A DNA stretch of 64,000 nucleotides, taken from NCBI RefSeq assembly GCF_002994635.1, contig NZ_PVNL01000046.1, positions 1 through 64,000 of the forward strand, read 5' to 3'. This DNA comes from Enhygromyxa salina (GTDB lineage Bacteria; Myxococcota_A; Polyangia; Nannocystales; Nannocystaceae). Numbering within the stretch: the first letter of the stretch is position 1; every line of letters starts with the position of its first letter. Shown piece by piece: positions 55,744-63,315 of this stretch. Under the pieces are notes generated by a model. The model saw nothing but the letters and a program-made list of their open reading frames with translations. It made no database searches and was not told the DNA's origin. The position numbers and the translations under genes were made by a program.

Positions 55744-57324
55744 ATGAGCAGCGAAGCCCAGTATAGCCTCGCGGACTTCTACTTCACCGACACCGAGGAT
55801 CCCTTGGTTCCACCGCCGGAATTCGGCGACTGGCACAAGGCTGGATCCTGGGCGTTTGCGCTGTTTGAGCCCGAGATGCAAGGTGCCGTCGAGCCGGTGA
55901 TGAAAATCAACCGGGGCGGCAAGTCGCGGACCGTCGTCAACCTGTCCTCCTACAATTACCTGGGCCTGGCCGCCCACCCGGAGGTCATCGAGGCCGGCAA
56001 GCGGGCGCTGTCCAAGTACGGCACTGGCGCGTGCGGCTCCCCGATGCTGTCGGGCATGACGGACCTGCACCGCGAGCTCGAGGCCGAGCTGATCAAGTTC
56101 ACCGGCCACGAGGACGTGATGCTGTTCAACAGCGGCTTCGGTGGCGGGCTCGGCACCCTGACCGGGGTGCTGCGCAAGGGCGACGTCGCGCTGCTCGATG
56201 ACAAGTGTCACCTGTGCCTGATTGACGGCGTGAAGCTCGCCAAGGCGAAGCTGCAGTTCTTCGCGCACAACGACCCGCAGTCACTCGAGGACCTGCTCAA
56301 CAAGACCGGCGGCCGGCGTCGGCTGATCGTCATCGAGGGCGTGTACTCGATGGACGGCGACACCGCCAAGCTCCCGCAGATCATCGAGATCGCCAACCGC
56401 CACGGCGTCGGCATCATGATCGACGAGGCCCACTCGATCCTGGCCCTCGGCGAGCGTGGGCGCGGCTGCGCCGAGCACTACGGCCTGCCGCCCAGCGCGA
56501 TCGGCCTGCAGTACGCGACCTTCTCCAAGTCGTTCGCGCACGCGGGCAGCTTCGTCGCGGGCAACGCGGACCTGATCCGATACCTGCGCTTCTACATCAA
56601 CGGCTACGCGTTCTCGTGCGCGCTGCCGCCGGTCGTCGTCGGCGGGCTGCTCAAGGGGCTCGAGCTCGCGACCCGCGACAACTCGCTGCGCGAGAAGCTG
56701 TGGGCCAACGTCAACTACTTCCGTGACGGGGCCGAGTCGCTCGGCCTCAACCTCGGCGACAGCGACTCGCAGGTGTTCCCGATCATCATTGGCGGCGATC
56801 GCCAGATGCTCTACGAGCAGTGCCGCGCCATGAACGACGCGGGGCTGTTCCTCGCGCCCGTCGACTACCCCTCGGTGTCCGAGGACTCGCTGCGCTACCG
56901 CGTGGCCGTGACCGCCGCCCACGAGACCGTGGATCTGGATCGCGCCCTGCAGATCCTCGAGGACACCGTGGTCAAGGCCATGCGCGACGCGGGCACGCTC
57001 GGCGCCAACACGGCCGCGGCCGAGGCCGCCAAGGCGCGCCGCGAGGGCCAGGCCAACGCCAAGGCCGCCGACAGCACCATGGCCGACTGGCAGACCATGG
57101 CGAAGTTCTTGTTGAGACAGGCCAGCGCGATCGCGAACTCGTCCAACAAACGAGCTCGTATCGCGCAGCTATCTTCGATGGCCTACGACCACTTCGTCGA
57201 GCGCGCGCACGACCCAGCTTCAGCCTACGACCGGCTGCTGCGGGCCTATGGCGAGCTGGATCTGCGCGACGGCGTCAGCTCGCTGATGAACGCCCGCGAA
57301 AAGTTGCGCAAGGATCGCCGATGA
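55744..57324 (+). CDS. Alpha-oxoamine synthase, serine palmitoyltransferase-like
   Basis: A 526-residue PLP enzyme that joins an acyl thioester to an amino acid with loss of CO2. It has NLSSYNYLGLAAHPE, YGTGACGSP, the PLP-ring Asp in GIMIDEAHSI (Asp227), and the Schiff-base Lys262 in TFSKSFAHAGSF. A FSCALPP segment is closer to serine palmitoyltransferases than to Kbl (NSLAP) in this window. The N-terminal 60 residues and C-terminal 100 residues (helical, Ala/Arg-rich, from about 425) extend beyond the usual length of about 400. It starts a plus-strand operon; the stop overlaps the next gene (ATGA). Substrate amino acid and chain are not known. Confidence 0.8.
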   Translation: MSSEAQYSLADFYFTDTEDPLVPPPEFGDWHKAGSWAFALFEPEMQGAVEPVMKINRGGKSRTVVNLSSYNYLGLAAHPEVIEAGKRALSKYGTGACGSPMLSGMTDLHRELEAELIKFTGHEDVMLFNSGFGGGLGTLTGVLRKGDVALLDDKCHLCLIDGVKLAKAKLQFFAHNDPQSLEDLLNKTGGRRRLIVIEGVYSMDGDTAKLPQIIEIANRHGVGIMIDEAHSILALGERGRGCAEHYGLPPSAIGLQYATFSKSFAHAGSFVAGNADLIRYLRFYINGYAFSCALPPVVVGGLLKGLELATRDNSLREKLWANVNYFRDGAESLGLNLGDSDSQVFPIIIGGDRQMLYEQCRAMNDAGLFLAPVDYPSVSEDSLRYRVAVTAAHETVDLDRALQILEDTVVKAMRDAGTLGANTAAAEAAKARREGQANAKAADSTMADWQTMAKFLLRQASAIANSSNKRARIAQLSSMAYDHFVERAHDPASAYDRLLRAYGELDLRDGVSSLMNAREKLRKDRR

Positions 57325-58397
57325 CGCCCCTCGACTCTTCCGCTCTCGATCTTGGTGGTGCCACCAGCCTGCACGCTGGGGCCAGTGATCGGGCCAGTGA
57401 TCGGGCCACTATCGATCCGCCGCTGGTCTTCATGTTTCCGGGTCAGAGCTCGCGCTACCCCGGCATGCTCGATCGCCTCGTCGACCTGCACCGGCCCAAC
57501 GCGAACCTGCTCGCGTGGGCCTCGGACCTGCTCGGTCGCGACCTCGCGGCCCAGTACCACGTCGACGCGGGCGAGGCTGCGTTCGCGCGCAACGTCGACG
57601 TCCAGGTCGGGGTGTTCCTGGCCAATCACATGTTCCTCGCCACGCTCGAGGCCGCGGGCATCGAGGCCGAGCTCTCGCTCGGCTTGAGCCTGGGCGAGTG
57701 GAACCACCTCGTGCACATCGGCGCGGTCTCGTTCGAGTCCGCGCTGCGGGCCGTGGAGCTGCGTGGCCGCTGCTACGACGAGGGCCCGCGCGGCTGGATG
57801 GCCGCGATTCAGCCGATCTCCGACGAAGACCTGGCCGCGGTGGTCAGCAGCGCGGCCAAGCTCGGCGTGCTCGAGGTCGTCAACCTCAACTCGCCGCAGC
57901 AGCACGTGGTCGCGGGTGAGCGGGCCGCGGTCGAGGCCGCGGTCGAGCACGCCGAGGACGAATTCTACGCGCAGCCGCAGATCATCGAGCGCAACGTGCC
58001 GATGCACTCGTCGCTGTTTCGGGTCGTGGGTGAGCGGTTCCGCGAGCACCTCGACCAGCTCGAGTTCGCGGCCCCGCGCCTGCCCTACCTGCCCAACCGG
58101 CTCGGGCAGCTGCTCCACAACCCCAGCCGCGCCCAGCTGATCGACCTGCTCTCGACCCACGTCCACGAGCCGGTCCTGTGGCGGCGGTCGCTCGACCACA
58201 TCGTCTCGCACCACCCAGACGCGGTGTTCGTCGAGGTCGGGCCGATGTCGGTGCTGCACAACCTCATGCACCGCAAGTGGCTGCGCAACCGCAAGTTCCG
58301 GACCGACAGCCGCGAACAGCTCGCGGATCACTTTGCGAGCGTGGTGGCCAAGCTCGGCGTCGACGAGCGAAAGGGTTCGGCTTGCACACCAAGCTGA
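57321..58397 (+). CDS. FabD-like malonyl (acyl) transferase, discrete
   Basis: A 358-residue trans-acting acyltransferase. After a 30-residue leader with a 12-bp repeat (ASDRASDRAT) there is FMFPGQSSRYPGML, the nucleophile elbow GLSLGEW with Ser123, an RGRCYDE Arg, and the catalytic His in NVPMHSSLF (His229). The GHS of FabD is GLS here, as in several trans-AT polyketide enzymes. It would load an acyl carrier protein with malonate. ATG at 57321 overlaps the stop of the oxoamine synthase gene. No acyl carrier protein was seen in the window. Confidence 0.85.
   Translation: MTPLDSSALDLGGATSLHAGASDRASDRATIDPPLVFMFPGQSSRYPGMLDRLVDLHRPNANLLAWASDLLGRDLAAQYHVDAGEAAFARNVDVQVGVFLANHMFLATLEAAGIEAELSLGLSLGEWNHLVHIGAVSFESALRAVELRGRCYDEGPRGWMAAIQPISDEDLAAVVSSAAKLGVLEVVNLNSPQQHVVAGERAAVEAAVEHAEDEFYAQPQIIERNVPMHSSLFRVVGERFREHLDQLEFAAPRLPYLPNRLGQLLHNPSRAQLIDLLSTHVHEPVLWRRSLDHIVSHHPDAVFVEVGPMSVLHNLMHRKWLRNRKFRTDSREQLADHFASVVAKLGVDERKGSACTPS
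57379..57413 (+). repeat. Three 12-bp in-frame repeats near the acyltransferase start
   Basis: GGGCCAGTGATC units at 57379 and 57391 and a partial copy at 57403 encode the ASDR-type leader repeats before the catalytic domain. Confidence 0.6.
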
Positions 58398-58930
58398 TCA
58401 AGTCCGGCCGCCGACGCTCACTGTTCACCGAGGCGTCGACCACCCAGGTGGTGGCGCTGGGCCGTGCGCAGCTCGAGCGCATGCTGCCCCACCGTGATCC
58501 GATGTTGCTGGTCGACGGGATCACCCGCGTGGACCTCGCGCAGGGCATGGTCGAGGGCCGCCGCCGGGTGGCCGCCGACGACCCGGTGTTCGCCGGTCAC
58601 TTCCCGGGCGATCCGGTCTACCCAGGCGTGCTGTTGCTCGAGATGGTCGGCCAGCTGGGGATCTGCCTGCAGCACCTGCTGGACAGGTTCACGGTCGGTG
58701 CGCCGATCGAGCTGTCCGCGGACGATCAACCTCGCGCCTTGCGCCTGCTCAAAGTCGAGCACGCGCTGTTCCAGGGCGCGGTGCGACCCGGCGATGAGCT
58801 GACCCTGGTCGCCAAGTCGGTCGAGAACAGCGACTATGTGTCCGTTTGCGTCGGTCAGGCGCTGCTCGGTGAGCAGGTGCTGGCGCTCGCGATCTACGAG
58901 GTCTTCATGCTCGACGATGACGCGAGCTAG
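58382..58930 (+). CDS. FabZ/FabA-like hot-dog 3-hydroxyacyl dehydratase
   Basis: A 182-residue dehydratase for 3-hydroxyacyl-ACP. The domain begins LPHRDPMLLVDGITRVDL and has the active-site pair in GHFPGDPVYPGVLLLEM: His and Glu of the FabZ family. TTG at 58382 with a GAAAGGG site just before it is the best start; GTG at 58448 and ATG at 58481 are alternatives, and the frame opens much earlier inside the acyltransferase gene. It overlaps that gene by 16 bases. It would act with the ketosynthase and ketoreductase that follow. Confidence 0.8.
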   Translation: MHTKLIKSGRRRSLFTEASTTQVVALGRAQLERMLPHRDPMLLVDGITRVDLAQGMVEGRRRVAADDPVFAGHFPGDPVYPGVLLLEMVGQLGICLQHLLDRFTVGAPIELSADDQPRALRLLKVEHALFQGAVRPGDELTLVAKSVENSDYVSVCVGQALLGEQVLALAIYEVFMLDDDAS

Positions 58931-58951
58931 ACCCCTCCCCCACGAACTTGC

Positions 58952-58956
58952 AGGAG
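58952..58956 (+). promoter_or_regulatory. Shine-Dalgarno site setting the ketosynthase TTG start
   Basis: AGGAG, eight bases before TTG at 58964, supports that codon as the start; no ATG is suitably placed. Confidence 0.6.
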
Positions 58957-58963
58957 CTGAGCC

Positions 58964-60268
58964 TTGAGTCCCCAACAAAAGCGCATCGTCGTCACCGGAA
59001 TGGGCATCAACACCCCGATCGGTGACACCCTCGACGACTTCTACACCAACCTGATCGCCGGCAAGTCGGCGATCACCAATTGGAAGTGGCTCGAGAATGA
59101 CGCCGTGTACTCCAAAGTTGGGGGCGACCTCAGCGAGTACGATTCGAAGGCCAAGCTCGCCTCGCTCAAGAAGGCGCTGGTGCCCTCCACCTACAAGCGC
59201 CTGCGCCAGCTGCTCAAGAAGGCGCCGTTCTCCACGGGCATCTCGGCGCTGGTCTCCGCCGACGCGTGGATCGACGCCGGGCTGTCGGGCAAAGAGGACA
59301 CCATGGACCCGACGCGCCGCGCGACGCTGGTCGGCGGGCACAACCTCAACGAGCGCTACTTCACGACCAACTACGAGACCTTCCTCGACGAGCCCGACTA
59401 CATCGACTCGCTCGCGGCGCTGCTGATGCTCGACACCGATCACGCGGGCACCGTCAGCGAGGTCCTGGGCAGCCAGGGCGCCGCGTACACGATGGGTGGC
59501 GCGTGCGCGAGCGCCAACATGGCGCTGCGCAGCTGCATCGACGAGATCCGCCACCACGATCACGACCTCGCGCTGTGCGTCGGCCCGGTGCTCGACTTCT
59601 CGCAGATGGGCCCGCACGCCATGGCGATGATGGGCGCGATCACCTTCCAGAGCTTCAACGACACCCCGGAGCTGGCCAGCCGGCCCTACGACACCCGCCG
59701 CGAGGGCTTCGTGCCGTCGCACGGGGCCGCGTGCCTGGTGCTCGAGGAGCTCGGCCACGCGCTCGAGCGCGGCGCCAAGATCTACGGTGAGGTGCTCGGC
59801 TGCACGGCGACCTCGGACGGCTGTCACTTGCCGTCGCCCTCCACGGAAGGGCAGGCGCGCACGATCACCCGGCTGCTGCGCCGCTGCGGGCTGACTCCGG
59901 ACCAGGTCGACTTCGTGTGTGCGCACGCGACCTCGACGCCGCTCGGGGATCTGTCCGAGGTCAACGCGCTCAAGTCCGTGTTCGGCGACCACGCCTACAA
60001 GCTCAAGGTCAACGCGCCCAAGTCGATGCTGGGGCACACCTGCTGGTCAGCGCCGGCCGTCGAGACCGTCGCCGGGCTGCTGCAGATGAAGCACGGCAAG
60101 CTCCACCCCTCGATCAACGTCGACGAGCTCGATCCCGAGATCGACCTCGACGTGTGCGCCAACGAGGCCGTCGATCACCAGATCGAGATCATGCTCAAGA
60201 ACTCGTTCGGGTTCGGCGGGCTCAACTGCTGCGCGCTGTTCAGCCGCTTCAACGCCAACTCCGTCTGA
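58964..60268 (+). CDS. Beta-ketoacyl synthase, discrete, FabF-like
   Basis: A 434-residue thiolase-fold condensing enzyme. Cys181 in GGACASANMALRSC, His321 in HATSTPLGD, Lys353 and His358 in NAPKSMLGHT form a full catalytic set, so it should condense rather than only decarboxylate. The surrounding residues differ from primary FabF (for example GGACAS instead of TACAS). In beta-branching cassettes the companion ketosynthase normally has Ser for Cys; that change is not seen here. The TTG start is supported by AGGAG. It probably elongates a chain with malonyl-ACP. Confidence 0.88.
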   Translation: MSPQQKRIVVTGMGINTPIGDTLDDFYTNLIAGKSAITNWKWLENDAVYSKVGGDLSEYDSKAKLASLKKALVPSTYKRLRQLLKKAPFSTGISALVSADAWIDAGLSGKEDTMDPTRRATLVGGHNLNERYFTTNYETFLDEPDYIDSLAALLMLDTDHAGTVSEVLGSQGAAYTMGGACASANMALRSCIDEIRHHDHDLALCVGPVLDFSQMGPHAMAMMGAITFQSFNDTPELASRPYDTRREGFVPSHGAACLVLEELGHALERGAKIYGEVLGCTATSDGCHLPSPSTEGQARTITRLLRRCGLTPDQVDFVCAHATSTPLGDLSEVNALKSVFGDHAYKLKVNAPKSMLGHTCWSAPAVETVAGLLQMKHGKLHPSINVDELDPEIDLDVCANEAVDHQIEIMLKNSFGFGGLNCCALFSRFNANSV

Positions 60269-60277
60269 GACCAACTC

Positions 60278-61036
60278 ATGTATTACTTCGTCACCGGGGG
60301 TTCACGCGGCATCGGGGCCGGCATCGTCGAGTATGCCGCTCGTCGAGGTCACCACGTTGCGTTCACTTATGTCGCGAACGCCGAGGCGGCCGAGCGGTCC
60401 AAGCAAGCCGCGCTGGCTGCAGCCAAGCAGGCCGGTCACGAGGTCGAGATCCGCCACTACCAGCTCGACGTCAAGGACGCCGATCGGGTCGAGGTCGTCG
60501 CCGACCAGGTGCTCGAGGACTTCGACACCATGGAGGTCATCGTCAATTGCGCGGGCGTCAACCGCGACAACCTCATGGTCGCGATGTCCAACGACGAGTG
60601 GCGCGAGGTCCTGGCGACCAACCTCGACGGGCCGTTCTACGTGTGTCGGCAGTTCCTGCAGACGCTGATGGCCAACCGGTTCGGGCGGATCATCAACATC
60701 TCGTCGATCCAGCACGAAGGCGGCAGCGGCCAGGCCAACTACGCGGCCGCCAAGGCGGGCCTGCACGGCCTGACCAAGACCCTCGCCAAGGAGTACGGCC
60801 GCCGCGGGATCACGGCCAACGTCGTGGTCCCCGGGTTCTTCGACACCGACATGACCCGCGAGACGATGCCGCAGGCGAACAAGGACTACTGGAAACAGTA
60901 CTGTCCGATGCCGAAGGGCCGGATGGGCAAGGTCGACGAGCTCGCGGCGGTGGTCGACTTCCTCGCCAGCGAAGGCGGCGCCTTCGTCAACGGCGAGGTC
61001 ATCAACGTGACCGGCGGCCTCGGCTGGACGGTCTAG
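60278..61036 (+). CDS. 3-oxoacyl-ACP reductase (FabG-type SDR)
   Basis: A 252-residue classical SDR. TGGSRGIGAG, NCAGVNRDNLMVAMS, the Ser in ISSIQHEGG (Ser142/143), Tyr155 and Lys159 in ANYAAAKAG and PGFFDTDMT give the FabG fold and the catalytic set. NRDNLM is a typical FabG sequence. It would reduce the 3-keto product of the preceding ketosynthase, and the dehydratase upstream would act next. No enoyl reductase is in the visible operon. A 219-base gap to the next gene is unusual here. Confidence 0.88.
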   Translation: MYYFVTGGSRGIGAGIVEYAARRGHHVAFTYVANAEAAERSKQAALAAAKQAGHEVEIRHYQLDVKDADRVEVVADQVLEDFDTMEVIVNCAGVNRDNLMVAMSNDEWREVLATNLDGPFYVCRQFLQTLMANRFGRIINISSIQHEGGSGQANYAAAKAGLHGLTKTLAKEYGRRGITANVVVPGFFDTDMTRETMPQANKDYWKQYCPMPKGRMGKVDELAAVVDFLASEGGAFVNGEVINVTGGLGWTV

Positions 61037-61135
61037 TCATGACCCCCACATGCACCGTGACACTTCGCCGAATGCAGCCGCTTCGCGTCTGGTCGCTTCG
61101 CTCCTCGGGGCTGGCTGTTCGCCTGGGCATGTGTG

Positions 61136-61152
61136 GCCCCCTGGAAGGGGGC
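61136..61152 (+). terminator. Hairpin between ketoreductase and HMG-CoA-synthase-like genes
   Basis: A 7-bp stem (GCCCCCT / AGGGGGC) with a GGA loop lies 100 bases after the ketoreductase stop. It has no T-run and may act as an attenuator rather than a full terminator, since the operon seems to continue. Confidence 0.35.
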
Positions 61153-61240
61153 TCGTTGTGAGCCTGGCGAACGCTTTGGTACTACGCCGACTGGAGGGGC
61201 TCGTCAGGACCTCCACAGTCAGCCCGTCGACCAGCTACTA

Positions 61241-61249
61241 GGGAGGTAA
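61241..61249 (+). promoter_or_regulatory. Strong Shine-Dalgarno site of the HMG-CoA-synthase-like gene
   Basis: GGGAGGTAA ends six bases before ATG 61256. It is one of the strongest ribosome sites in the window and suggests high or independent translation after the gap. Confidence 0.75.
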
Positions 61250-61255
61250 CGCGCC

Positions 61256-62518
61256 ATGACCAACGCAAACAGGGTCGGTATCGAGAAGATCTTTGCCTAT
61301 CCGTGCAGCATGACCCTCGATATGGTCGCGCTCGCGGAGGCGCGGGGGGTGTCGGCTTCGCATCCGATCGAGGACCTGTGGGTCGAGTCGCGCAGCCTCA
61401 ACCCGGTCTGGGAAGATCCGGTCTCGATGGCCGTCAACGCGGCGCGGGGCCTGCTCGAGGGCGAGGACCCGGAGCAGATCGAGCTGGTCGTGGTCGGGAC
61501 CGAGTCCAGCGTGGACTTTGGCAAGCCGATCTCCAGCTGGGTTCAGCGCCTGGCGGGGATCGGGCCCAACTGTCGCAACTACGAGACCAAGCACGCGTGC
61601 TACGGGGGCACCGGTGGCCTGATGTCGGCGGCCCACTGGATCGCGTCGGGGTTCAACCGCGGCAAGAAGGCCCTGGTGGTCTGCACGGATCAGAGCCGCA
61701 TGCACCTCGGCCAGCCGTGGGAGTTCGTGCTCGGGGCCGGGGCCACGGCGATGCTGATCTCCGACAAGCCCGACCTGCTCGAGTTCGAGCTCGACAAGAA
61801 CGGCTACTGGACCAACGAGATCAGCGACACGTATCGGCCCAGCTCGCGCGATGAGGTCGGCCACGCGGACACCAGCTTGTTCGGCTACCTCGAGGCCGTG
61901 GAGGGCGCCAGCGAGCACTTCATGGAGGTCTCGGGCGAGCAGGACTACGACGCCAACTTCGTGCGCCACGTCTATCATGTGCCGTTTGGCGCGATGACCT
62001 ACCGGGCCCACCGCGCGGTGGTCCGGCGGTATGTCCCGAGCCTGGCCAAAAAGCAGATCCAGGGTCACTTCGAGCGCAAGAGCAAGGCCGGGCTCAAGTA
62101 CAACCGCAGGCTCGGGGGCACGTACACGTCGGCGACCTTCCTGGCGTTGATGGGCACGATCTCGGCCGCCGCCGAGGGCGGGGAGCCGCTGCAGGCGGGT
62201 CAGCGGATCAGCGTGTTCTCCTATGGCTCGGGCTCGTGCTCGGAGTTCTACCCGGTCCGCGTGGGCCCGCGGGCCAACGAGATCATCGCGGCCGCGGGCC
62301 TCGACGCCCGGCTCGACGCGCGTCGCAAGGTCACCGTGCCCGAGTACGAGGCGATCGAGCAGACCCGGGCCAGCTACGTCGACAACCCAACCTACACGAC
62401 CGACAAGCGCGGCCCCGATGGCGCCTGGGCCAAGCACTGGTCCGAGGCCTACGAGGGCAAGGGCCTGTGCGTCCTCGACGGCCTCGACCACTGGGAGCGG
62501 CGCTACCGGCTGAGCTGA
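61256..62518 (+). CDS. HMG-CoA synthase-like enzyme (PksG/TaC/CurD-type)
   Basis: A 420-residue enzyme of the HMG-CoA synthase family that adds an acetyl unit to a beta-ketothioester. The three catalytic residues are in place: Glu83 in VVGTESSVD, Cys115 in KHACYGGT and His241 in YHVPFGAM. The order and the two genes after it (ECH1, ECH2) match the beta-branching cassettes of trans-AT polyketides and myxovirescin. Its stop overlaps the start of ECH1 (TGATG). A strong Shine-Dalgarno site precedes it. Confidence 0.9.
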   Translation: MTNANRVGIEKIFAYPCSMTLDMVALAEARGVSASHPIEDLWVESRSLNPVWEDPVSMAVNAARGLLEGEDPEQIELVVVGTESSVDFGKPISSWVQRLAGIGPNCRNYETKHACYGGTGGLMSAAHWIASGFNRGKKALVVCTDQSRMHLGQPWEFVLGAGATAMLISDKPDLLEFELDKNGYWTNEISDTYRPSSRDEVGHADTSLFGYLEAVEGASEHFMEVSGEQDYDANFVRHVYHVPFGAMTYRAHRAVVRRYVPSLAKKQIQGHFERKSKAGLKYNRRLGGTYTSATFLALMGTISAAAEGGEPLQAGQRISVFSYGSGSCSEFYPVRVGPRANEIIAAAGLDARLDARRKVTVPEYEAIEQTRASYVDNPTYTTDKRGPDGAWAKHWSEAYEGKGLCVLDGLDHWERRYRLS

Positions 62519-63315
62519 TGCGGGTCCGTTGCGAGCCCAAGGACAGCCCGGTGTGGCGGGTCCACCTCGAGCCGGGCGACAAGCCCGAGGTCGTGTTCGA
62601 TGGCGCGGGCCTGGCCCAGCTCGACGCGCTGCTGCAGGCGGCCGAGGTGTCCAAGCGCTGCCGCGTGATCGTGATCGAGAGCAGCCCCGGCGTGTTCTGT
62701 CGCGGCATGGATCTCGAATTTTTGGTCGCCCACGCGGGTGAAGATCAGTCCGAGAAGCTGGCGGCCTACGCCCGCTGCATGGAGCGGCTGCGCAGCTCGG
62801 CCAAGGCCGTGATCTGTCTGGTCGACGGCGACGCGATGGGCGGTGGCGTCGGCCTGGTCGCCGCCGCGGATCTGGTGATCGCCACCGACCGCGCCAGCTT
62901 TGCCCTGCCCGAGTGCGTGCTCGGGCTGATCCCCGCGATGGTGCTGCCGCTGCTGTGCGAGCGCATGCCGGTCCAAAAGGCCCGGTGGATGGCGCTGTCG
63001 AGCCGCAGCGTCAAGGCCGACGAGGCCCTGACGATCGGCCTGGTCGACGAGCTGGTCGAGGGCCCGATCCAGCTCGAGCAGGCGCTGCGGCGCACGCTCA
63101 AGCGGCTGCTCCGGGCCAGCCCGCGCGCGGTCGCCCGGCTCAAGCGCTACTCCAGCGAGATCGCCACGCTCAGCCGCGTCGCCGCGCTCGACCACGGCGC
63201 CCAGCAGACCGCCAACGATCTGCTCGACCTCGAGACCATCACCGCGATCCGGGGCTTCATGGCTGGCGAGTCGCCGCGGTGGTTCGAGCGCTATCGGCCA
63301 GGTGGACATGACTGA
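62518..63315 (+). CDS. Enoyl-CoA hydratase/isomerase-like ECH1 (PksH-type)
   Basis: A 265-residue crotonase-fold protein. ESSPGVFCRGMDLEF and VDGDAMGGGVGLVAAADLVIA form the oxyanion hole regions, and the FCRGMD start is typical of the dehydrating ECH1 members of beta-branching cassettes. It would remove water from the HMG-type intermediate. ATG at 62518 overlaps the stop of the HMG-CoA-synthase-like gene, and its own stop overlaps the next start by 8 bases. Confidence 0.85.
   Translation: MRVRCEPKDSPVWRVHLEPGDKPEVVFDGAGLAQLDALLQAAEVSKRCRVIVIESSPGVFCRGMDLEFLVAHAGEDQSEKLAAYARCMERLRSSAKAVICLVDGDAMGGGVGLVAAADLVIATDRASFALPECVLGLIPAMVLPLLCERMPVQKARWMALSSRSVKADEALTIGLVDELVEGPIQLEQALRRTLKRLLRASPRAVARLKRYSSEIATLSRVAALDHGAQQTANDLLDLETITAIRGFMAGESPRWFERYRPGGHD

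Noticed and set aside
58964..60268. Ketosynthase as the decarboxylating partner of the beta-branching cassette
   Set aside because: The active-site Cys181, both His and the Lys are present, whereas that partner normally has Ser at the Cys position.
61050..61241. Small ORF in the operon gap as a missing acyl carrier protein
   Set aside because: It has no Asp-Ser-Leu motif, no helical ACP pattern and no ribosome site.
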